Below, piece by piece: positions 6,870-11,467 of a stretch of 11,467 bases of DNA (position 1 is the first letter of the stretch; each line of letters opens with the position of its first letter). Below the pieces are notes generated by a model. That model was not told where the DNA came from, searched no databases, and saw only the letters and a program-made list of their open reading frames with translations. Location of the stretch: positions 1 to 11,467 of the forward strand of contig JBDTMF010000135.1 of assembly GCA_039934455.1 (NCBI GenBank), given 5' to 3'. Source of the stretch: DASQFQ01 sp039934455 (GTDB lineage: Bacteria; Actinomycetota; Thermoleophilia; Solirubrobacterales; Solirubrobacteraceae). The translations under genes were made by a program, and so were the position numbers.

Positions 6870-8557
6870 GCCCGCTCGAGGACCTGCAGGCACGCGCCGA
6901 CGCCCTGCTCACCCGGACCGACGACAGCGCGACCGTCGAGGCGAAGATCGCGTCGACCGAGGGACCCAGCCGGCGCTTCTCGGCCTTCATCCCGTCGGAG
7001 CTCGACCGCGCGCTCGCGCTCGCGAGCGAGCTCATGGAGATCGCGGCCGACACCGGCGGCGAGGCGGGCGTGGCCGCGGCGCTCGAGGAGGCCGAGCGGC
7101 GGGCGGGCGTCGAGGACATCCAGCTCGTCCGCCACGCGGTCGAGCTGTTCATCGTCCACGACCCGGAGGCCGCGCGGCTGGCGATCCCGCCGATCCCCCC
7201 GGCGCGCCTGAAGCGCGCGGGGGCGCAGCTCGCCGGAGCGATCGGGCGCGAGTCGGCGCTCGACTGGTTCCGCGAGGACCCGCTCGCCAACGACCACCAC
7301 CGCCACTGGCACATCGTCTACCCCGCGCGCGGCCGCCCGGGCCCCGGCGGCGTGAAGCTCCAGGACCGCCAGGGCGAGCTGTTCTTCTACATGCACCAGC
7401 AGATGCTCGCGCGCTACGACGCCGAGCGGCGGGGGCTCGGGTTCGGCCCGGTCGTCCCGTTCTCCGACTACCGCGAGCCGATCGGTGAGGGCTACGAGGA
7501 CCGCCCTGCCGGACAGGCGCTGCGCGACATCGACCGCCAGGACACGGGCCCCCTGCTCGTCTCCGAGCTCGAGCAGCAGCGCGACCGCCTGCTCGCCGCG
7601 GTCGCCGCGGGCGCGGCGGAGAACGGCGCGGCGCCCAAGCCGCTCACCTCCGAGCTGCTGGGCGCGCTCGAGGAGCCGACCGCCGGCACGCTGTGGGGCG
7701 ACGTCTGGCACCACGGCTACGGCCACGTCATCACCGCGTTCGTGATGGCGCCGCACGGCGGCGGCCAGCCCGGCGACATCGGCGACACCTCGACCGCCAT
7801 CCGCGACCCCTTCTTCTGGCGCTGGCACCGCCACATCGACAACGCGAACTTCGCGCTGCAGGAGCAGGCGCAGCCGTTCGCGTTCGACGACGCCCCGGAC
7901 GTGACGCTCAGCGACGTCGAGCTCGCCTTCGAGGCGAACCCCTCCACCCCGGTCGGCGAGCTCAAGACGATGGTGGCGAAGACCGACGGCGTGGAGCACG
8001 GCGACCATGAGCCGTTCCTGTGGCGCCTGCGTGCCGAGAACCCCGGCGACGCAGAGCGCACCGTGACGGTGCGGATCTTCCTCGCCCCCACCGAGGCCGC
8101 GGAGGACCGGCGCGCGTGGATCGAGATGGACAAGTTCGAGCAGGTCCTCGCGCCGGGCGCGAACGAGATCGAGCGGCCGGGCCGCCTCGCCTCTCCGGCA
8201 CGCAAGCCGGCCGACCGGCCGCCGGTGCTCGTCCAGGGCCCGGCCCAGACCCCGCACGAGCAGTACTGCCGCTGCGGCTGGCCCTACCACCTGCTGGTCC
8301 CGCGCGGCACGCCCGCCGGGATGCCGTTCCGGGCGCTCGTGATCCTCACCGACTGGGAGCGGGACAAGGTCTCGGGCGACGACGACTGCGGCTCGATGAG
8401 CTTCTGCGGCTCCCGCGACCGCTACCCCGACACGCGCGAGATGGGCTACCCGTTCTCGCGGCCGCTGCCGGGCGGGGTCGCCGCGACGCTCGAGGCGCTG
8501 CCGACCGTCCACGCGCGCGACCTCACGATCCGGCACGACCCGCGCCCGCCGCACTGA
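6866..8557 (+). CDS. arthropod-type hemocyanin/prophenoloxidase-like type-3 copper protein
   Basis: A 563-residue protein with the full three-domain layout of arthropod hemocyanins and prophenoloxidases. Hemocyanin_N-like ~38-115: FSAFIP (38-43), then RHAVELFIVHDPEAARLAIPP. Copper domain ~130-360: CuA ligands H145 and H149 in HHRHWHIVYP and H177 in GELFFYMHQQMLARYDAER; CuB ligands H283 and H287 in HHGYGHV and H321 in RDPFFWRWHRHID. C-terminal Ig-like domain ~365-560: RIFLAP (403-408), MDKF (421-424), and four cysteines C468, C470 (CRCGWPYHLLVPRG), C508 and C514 (SFCGSRDRYPD), matching the disulphide pattern of prophenoloxidases. GDTSTAIRDPFFWRWH resembles phenoloxidases rather than oxygen-carrier hemocyanins. 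Expected activity: o-hydroxylation and oxidation of phenols to quinones. Like arthropod prophenoloxidases it lacks a signal peptide. The propeptide is short (37 residues, ending SRR). GGAGGAG (6857-6863) is the best ribosome-binding site of the operon. Recognition is firm; enzymatic activity is inferred. Confidence 0.93.
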   Translation: MSPLEDLQARADALLTRTDDSATVEAKIASTEGPSRRFSAFIPSELDRALALASELMEIAADTGGEAGVAAALEEAERRAGVEDIQLVRHAVELFIVHDPEAARLAIPPIPPARLKRAGAQLAGAIGRESALDWFREDPLANDHHRHWHIVYPARGRPGPGGVKLQDRQGELFFYMHQQMLARYDAERRGLGFGPVVPFSDYREPIGEGYEDRPAGQALRDIDRQDTGPLLVSELEQQRDRLLAAVAAGAAENGAAPKPLTSELLGALEEPTAGTLWGDVWHHGYGHVITAFVMAPHGGGQPGDIGDTSTAIRDPFFWRWHRHIDNANFALQEQAQPFAFDDAPDVTLSDVELAFEANPSTPVGELKTMVAKTDGVEHGDHEPFLWRLRAENPGDAERTVTVRIFLAPTEAAEDRRAWIEMDKFEQVLAPGANEIERPGRLASPARKPADRPPVLVQGPAQTPHEQYCRCGWPYHLLVPRGTPAGMPFRALVILTDWERDKVSGDDDCGSMSFCGSRDRYPDTREMGYPFSRPLPGGVAATLEALPTVHARDLTIRHDPRPPH

Positions 8558-8559
8558 GC

Positions 8560-9771
8560 ATGGGCGAGCACGACGAGCTGCTGCGCCGCTACGTGCCGCG
8601 GCTGCGCTACGACTCCAACGAGCAGTACTTCGCCGACAGCCCGGCGCAGTGGACCGAGAATCCCGGCAACGAGCTGCGCCGCACGGGCGGCAGGCTGATC
8701 GCGCGCGCGCCCGACCTCACGCTCGGCTTCCTCGGCGCGGAGACCTACCTGGACGGGCAGCCGGTCGCGAAGGACGACTTCATCGGCGACCCCAAGCGCG
8801 ACTACCGAGCCCAGTACGTGAAGCTGCGGATCGCGCGGCCCGAGCTCAAGAATCGTGTCCACGGCCACGCGGTCGAGGCCGGCGGCCGCGTGTGGCTGCA
8901 GTACTGGCTCTGGTACTTCTACAACGATTACTCGCTCGCCCTCGGCGCCGGCCTCCACGAGGGCGACTGGGAGGGGGTCATGCTGCGGATGCACGACGAC
9001 GAGCCCGACCTCGCCCTCTACGCCCAGCACACGCACGCCGAGAAGCGCCCGTGGCACGAGGTCGAGAAGCTCGACGGCCACCCGCTCGTCTACGTCGCCC
9101 GCGGCTCGCACGCCTCCTACTTCGAGGCCGGCTTCCACACCACCGAGGCCTGGTACGACCTCGCCGACGGCAAGCGCAAGAGCCCCGACCTCGAGCTCGA
9201 GATCCTCGACGGCGACGGCCCGGGCTGGGCGCTGTGGCCCGGCCGCTGGGGCGATACCCATCCGATGTTGCCCGGCGGCATCCAGCAACCGAGCCCGACC
9301 GGGCCCGGGGCGAAGAAGCAGTGGAAGGACCCCGGCTCGCTGCTCGACACCGCGCGCGTCGCAGAGCGCCGCGACGCCCCCGAGGGCCCGGAGGTCGCCA
9401 TCTCGCGCGCGGGCGACTGGATGCGGATCGACTTCGACTTCGAGCGCCACGCCCAGCCGCCGCGCGCGCTCGTCGTCACCGTCAACTCCCGCGACGAGGA
9501 CGGCGTCCCGCCGCGCACCTACACCTTCACCCTCGAGGACACGGTGAGCGGCTCGCTCAAGACGCGGATCCCGACCGATCCACGCAAGCACTACGACGTC
9601 TACACGAGCACCACCGCCGGCGACCCGGCCGTGCCGTCGGAGTCGACGCTGACGGAGCTCGATCCGGTCGGCTCAGGGCCGCCGAAGCCTCCGCTCGGGC
9701 AGCGGGTCGCGCTGGGGCTCTCGAAGCTGTTCGCGTGGGTCCGGGGGCATCTGCCCGGGCGTTCGCGGTGA
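8560..9771 (+). CDS. Vps62-family protein
   Basis: A 403-residue protein with the signature of the Vps62 family (DUF946-like): WLQYWLWYFYNDYS, then HEGDWEGV (H133-E138), YAQHTHAEKRPW (from Y154) and VYVARGSHASYFEAG (G182-S183-H184). The family occurs in fungi, plants and bacteria, is predicted to be a soluble beta-rich module, and has no well-defined biochemical role; the conserved His, Asp and Glu residues suggest a ligand- or metal-binding site. Residues ~265-370 form a second beta-rich part (AGDWMRIDFDFER, RALVVTVNS, TYTFTLED). The tail is basic with a short amphipathic stretch (RVALGLSKLFAWVRGHLPGRSR). There is no signal peptide. The ATG lies 2 nt after the copper-protein stop without a clear Shine-Dalgarno, so reinitiation is likely. 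It is the last gene of the operon; its stop lies inside the 33-bp inverted repeat. Confidence 0.85.
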   Translation: MGEHDELLRRYVPRLRYDSNEQYFADSPAQWTENPGNELRRTGGRLIARAPDLTLGFLGAETYLDGQPVAKDDFIGDPKRDYRAQYVKLRIARPELKNRVHGHAVEAGGRVWLQYWLWYFYNDYSLALGAGLHEGDWEGVMLRMHDDEPDLALYAQHTHAEKRPWHEVEKLDGHPLVYVARGSHASYFEAGFHTTEAWYDLADGKRKSPDLELEILDGDGPGWALWPGRWGDTHPMLPGGIQQPSPTGPGAKKQWKDPGSLLDTARVAERRDAPEGPEVAISRAGDWMRIDFDFERHAQPPRALVVTVNSRDEDGVPPRTYTFTLEDTVSGSLKTRIPTDPRKHYDVYTSTTAGDPAVPSESTLTELDPVGSGPPKPPLGQRVALGLSKLFAWVRGHLPGRSR

Positions 9772-9796
9772 GCGCGGCGAAGGTCAACGGCGGGCA
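9764..9796 (+). repeat. left arm of a 33-bp inverted repeat at converging gene ends
   Basis: This stretch, with CGCGGTGAGCG at the outer end and GTCAACGGCGGGCA at the inner end, matches the reverse complement of 9925-9957 at 30 of 33 positions. The stop codon TGA of the Vps62-family gene (9769-9771) sits inside it. Confidence 0.8.
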
Positions 9797-9854
9797 TTGA
9801 CGAGGAGGGAGCGAGGCGGTGGTGGCGAGGATCGAGGGGGGTGCGCTGGGTTTG

Positions 9855-9869
9855 TGGCAACTATTGCCA
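9855..9869. terminator. hairpin at the centre of the convergent intergenic region, possible bidirectional terminator
   Basis: TGGCAA (9855-9860), loop CTA, TTGCCA (9864-9869): a perfect 6-bp stem. It lies near the middle of the 33-bp inverted repeat and inside a further imperfect stem (CGAGGGG.GGTG at 9833-9843 against CACCCC...CCCCTCG at 9896-9910). There is no T tract, so intrinsic termination of the classical kind is not shown. The rest of 9772-9949 contains no gene I can support. Confidence 0.45.
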
Positions 9870-9924
9870 TGAACTTCGTACACCCGGCCGAGATCCACCC
9901 CGGCCCCTCGAACCCCTCCCACCC

Positions 9925-9957
9925 TGCCCGCCGTTGACGTGCGCCCCGCTCACCGCG
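9925..9957 (-). repeat. right arm of the 33-bp inverted repeat
   Basis: Reverse complement of 9764-9796 with three mismatches. The stop codon (minus strand, 9952-9950) of the 101-residue gene occupies the same place in this arm as the Vps62-family stop does in the left arm, so both convergent genes end with CGCGGTGA followed by the same downstream sequence. Confidence 0.8.
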
Positions 9958-10255
9958 GACGCCGAACGCGCAACACCCCCGGCTCCGCCGCCGTGATCTC
10001 CAGCGTCCGGTCCGGCAGCACCAGCTTGTTGCCGTCGGCCACGGCCCATTCCCCCTCGCCCGACGCCTCCGGCTTGTCCGCCGGCCCCGGCACGGTCCCC
10101 CCGTACGAGCCGTCCGGACGCAACTCCAGCGCCTCGCGTCCGCGGGAGCGCGGGAAGTCGTAGCCGGAGGCCTCCGAGCGGAAGACCATCTCGTCGGCGG
10201 TGTCCTCCTCGTGGGAGTGGACCCAGCGGCCCTGGAGGGCCTCGCGATCGATCAC
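9950..10255 (-). CDS. small beta-rich protein of unknown function, coupled to the M43 protease
   Basis: A 101-residue protein starting at GTG, which overlaps the TGA of the metalloprotease gene as GTGA; this overlap decides the start. It contains LQGRWVHSHEEDTADEMVFR, YDFPRSRGREALELRPDGSY and a closing set of short strands (GEWAVADGNKLVLP, TLEITAAEPGVLRVRR). I recall this WVHS-EED / FPxSRGR / LRPDGS pattern from uncharacterised small bacterial proteins that look like a compact lipocalin-like beta barrel, but know no tested function. It has no signal peptide and no cysteine. Coupling to a protease gene would suit an inhibitor, chaperone or accessory subunit; that is inference from position alone. 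The stop lies in the right arm of the inverted repeat. Confidence 0.75.
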   Translation of the reverse strand: MIDREALQGRWVHSHEEDTADEMVFRSEASGYDFPRSRGREALELRPDGSYGGTVPGPADKPEASGEGEWAVADGNKLVLPDRTLEITAAEPGVLRVRRPR

Positions 10256-11175
10256 GATCCAGCCGCCGCGAGCTTCTTGCGCGGGCCCGCGAGCGTGGCG
10301 TTCATGCGCGCGGCCTGGCCCTGGGTGAACATGAACATCGCGGCGTCGTCGACATAGTCCATGTAGTCCATGAACATATCGCCGTTGGGGCCGTTGTTGC
10401 AGGAGATGTGCGGGAAGTCCGGCCTGCCGTAGTTCGGCGCCTGGGCGCGCGGGGTGTCGGACACCTGGTCGGAACCCGAGCAGTCGTTGGTGTCGCCCCA
10501 GATGTGGCGCAGGTTCAGGAAGTGGCCGATCTCGTGGGTGGCCGTGCGGCCGAGGTTGAACGGGTCCGCGGCGGCGCCCTTGGTGCCGAAGGCGGTGTAG
10601 AGGATCACGACGCCGTCGGTCTTGGCCGGCCCGCCGGGGAACTGCGCGTAGCCGAGCAGGCCGTCGCCGAGGTTGCAGACCCAGATGTTGAGGTAGCGGT
10701 CGGTGGCCCACGGCGGCGTGCCGCCGCCCGACTTCTTCTTGACCGAGTCGCCCGTGCCGAAGGAGTCGCGCGTCGTCTGCACCCGGGTGATGCCGTTGGT
10801 GGGCTTGCCCTTGGGGTCCTTCGTGGCGAGCGCGAACCGGATGTTCGGGTCGGCGGCGAGGCTCGTCCAGGCGTCGGGGATCTTGCTGTGGTCCGCGTTG
10901 GTCGCGCGGTAGTCCTGGTTGAGCACGTCGATCTGGCTCCCGATCTGCTCGTCGGAGATGTTCTCCTCGTCGGTCTTGGCGACCACGTGCACGACGACCT
11001 GGATCGTGACGAGCTTGCGCCACACCCGCTGCGCCTCGCCCTTCTCGATCGAGCGGCGGCACTCGTCCTCGATGCGCTGGTGACGGCCGCGCAACGCCGG
11101 ATCGAGCTCGTACAGACGCTCGTTGACCTGCTGCGCACCACACTGCCGGTGCTTGGGCGGACGCGCGGGGCTCAT
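10252..11175 (-). CDS. M43-type (pappalysin/cytophagalysin-like) zinc metalloprotease
   Basis: A 307-residue protein with the extended zinc motif HEIGHFLNLRH (H214, E215, H218, H224) followed by WGD, and the Met-turn MDYVDD (M272). The sequence between them (NDCSGSDQVSDTP, ISCNN, GDMFMDYMDY) and MFTQGQAARM after it are typical of the M43 family. Residues ~1-55 look like a propeptide: RQCGAQ (C12) resembles the cysteine-switch CG motif that blocks zinc in related M43 zymogens, followed by a charged helix (RGRHQRIEDECRRSIEKGE). The last cysteine usual in the DDxCM segment is replaced (DDAAM). No hydrophobic signal peptide precedes the propeptide, which is unusual because many family members are secreted. 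The ATG is supported by AAAGGAG (11193-11187) 11 nt upstream. The 101-residue gene is coupled downstream. Confidence 0.93.
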   Translation of the reverse strand: MSPARPPKHRQCGAQQVNERLYELDPALRGRHQRIEDECRRSIEKGEAQRVWRKLVTIQVVVHVVAKTDEENISDEQIGSQIDVLNQDYRATNADHSKIPDAWTSLAADPNIRFALATKDPKGKPTNGITRVQTTRDSFGTGDSVKKKSGGGTPPWATDRYLNIWVCNLGDGLLGYAQFPGGPAKTDGVVILYTAFGTKGAAADPFNLGRTATHEIGHFLNLRHIWGDTNDCSGSDQVSDTPRAQAPNYGRPDFPHISCNNGPNGDMFMDYMDYVDDAAMFMFTQGQAARMNATLAGPRKKLAAAGS

Positions 11176-11186
11176 GGGTGACGCCT

Positions 11187-11193
11187 CTCCTTT
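11187..11193 (-). promoter_or_regulatory. ribosome-binding site of the M43 protease gene
   Basis: On the minus strand AAAGGAG lies 11 nt before the ATG at 11175, with a GAGAGG continuation closer to it. It fixes this ATG as the start, although the spacing is slightly long. It also argues against an upstream signal-peptide-encoding start. Confidence 0.7.
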
Positions 11194-11220
11194 GGAATGA
11201 GAATGGGGTTCTGACCCGGG

Positions 11221-11248
11221 TTGAACGGTCCGGAAGTGCCGGTACCGT
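11221..11248 (+). promoter_or_regulatory. possible promoter for the response regulator
   Basis: TTGAAC (11221-11226), a 16-bp spacer and TACCGT (11243-11248) resemble actinobacterial -35 and -10 elements. Transcription would begin about 6-10 nt before the ATG at 11262, giving a very short leader, in line with the lack of a Shine-Dalgarno there. The spacer contains an imperfect inverted repeat (GGTCCGG...CCGGTACC) that could bind a regulator. Confidence 0.35.
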
Positions 11249-11261
11249 CGAAGCCACCGGG

Positions 11262-11467
11262 ATGAAGCGCGTGTTCATCATCTCCGAGGTCCGGCTCTAC
11301 CGGGACGGCCTCGCTCGCCTCCTGCGGCGCGACCAGCGGCTCGACGTCGTCGGCGCGTCCGACGACGTGCCGGGCGCGCTCGAGCGCGTCGCCGCCCTCG
11401 ACGAGCCGCCGGAGGCGGTGCTGTTCGACGTGCCGGCGCCCGCCGGGCTCGAGGGCCTGGAGCAACT
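11262..11467 (+). CDS. NarL/LuxR-type response regulator, N-terminal receiver part (runs off window)
   Basis: Sixty-eight complete codons are visible, starting MKRVFIISEVRLYRDGLARLL, which is the first strand and helix of a receiver domain of the NarL/FixJ kind. D56 in VLFDVPAP is in the place of the phosphorylated aspartate. The acidic pair that usually binds Mg2+ in the first loop is Ser8-Glu9 rather than Asp-Asp or Glu-Asp, so phosphorylation may be altered. The C-terminal helix-turn-helix lies outside the window, so the LuxR-type assignment rests on the receiver sequence alone. The gene is divergent from the M43 protease and might regulate it. Confidence 0.75.
   Translation, partial: MKRVFIISEVRLYRDGLARLLRRDQRLDVVGASDDVPGALERVAALDEPPEAVLFDVPAPAGLEGLEQ

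Noticed and set aside
4956..6893. A 645-codon open frame on the minus strand opposite the protease and MBL genes
   Set aside because: Its product is low-complexity Arg/Val/Ala/Gly sequence without motifs. Long antisense frames are normal at this GC content, and the plus strand carries intact catalytic motifs.
6794..8554. A 586-codon minus-strand frame opposite the prophenoloxidase-like gene
   Set aside because: It has no recognisable domain and lies fully opposite a gene with strongly conserved family blocks.
11191..11208. TTTGG and TGGGG upstream of the protease as further copies of the 11-bp repeat
   Set aside because: The spacing is not 11 bp and the matches are only partial.
10256..11281. 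Upstream extension of the 101-residue gene to give 443 codons
   Set aside because: The extra part is an off-frame reading of the M43 protease gene. The GTGA overlap gives a natural start at 10255.

Overview
The window is very GC-rich (roughly 70% or more, third codon positions almost all G or C). It is densely packed with short overlaps between genes, as expected of a high-GC actinobacterium. The BTAD-type activator, the ECF sigma factor and the M43 protease fit a Thermoleophilia/Solirubrobacterales-like soil lineage, but that placement is inference. I saw no tRNA, rRNA, CRISPR array or insertion sequence.

Left (1-2263): on the minus strand lies a large BTAD/SARP-type transcriptional activator fused to an AAA ATPase, running off the left edge. 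A 67-residue protein of unknown function precedes it. The 89-bp divergent region 2175-2263 carries two palindromes and three CCCAA(A/G) direct repeats spaced exactly 11 bp, a spacing typical of SARP operators.

Centre (2264-9771): six plus-strand genes form one tight apparent operon: ECF sigma factor, patatin-like phospholipase, subtilisin-like (S8) protease, ComEC-type metallo-beta-lactamase-fold hydrolase, a type-3 copper protein of the arthropod hemocyanin/prophenoloxidase family, and a Vps62-family protein. Junctions are 11 nt, a GTGA overlap, 3 nt, an ATGA overlap and 2 nt. None of the five proteins after the sigma factor shows a signal peptide. The copper protein keeps all six copper-ligand histidines, the four C-terminal cysteines and the phenoloxidase-like DTST/RDPxFxRWH signature. 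Arthropod prophenoloxidase is activated by serine proteases and by lipids, and subtilisin can activate hemocyanins in vitro. Finding such a protein beside a subtilisin and a phospholipase suggests a bacterial protease/lipid-activated phenoloxidase cassette. The genes are read from sequence; the cascade is a hypothesis.

Convergent junction (9772-9949): two 33-bp inverted arms (30/33 matches) place the stop codons of the converging genes at the same position in each arm. A nested imperfect stem and a 6-bp hairpin lie between them.

Right (9950-11467): on the minus strand are an M43-type zinc metalloprotease with a probable cysteine switch and a translationally coupled 101-residue protein of unknown function. 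Divergent from them, a NarL/LuxR-type response regulator starts at 11262 and leaves the window.
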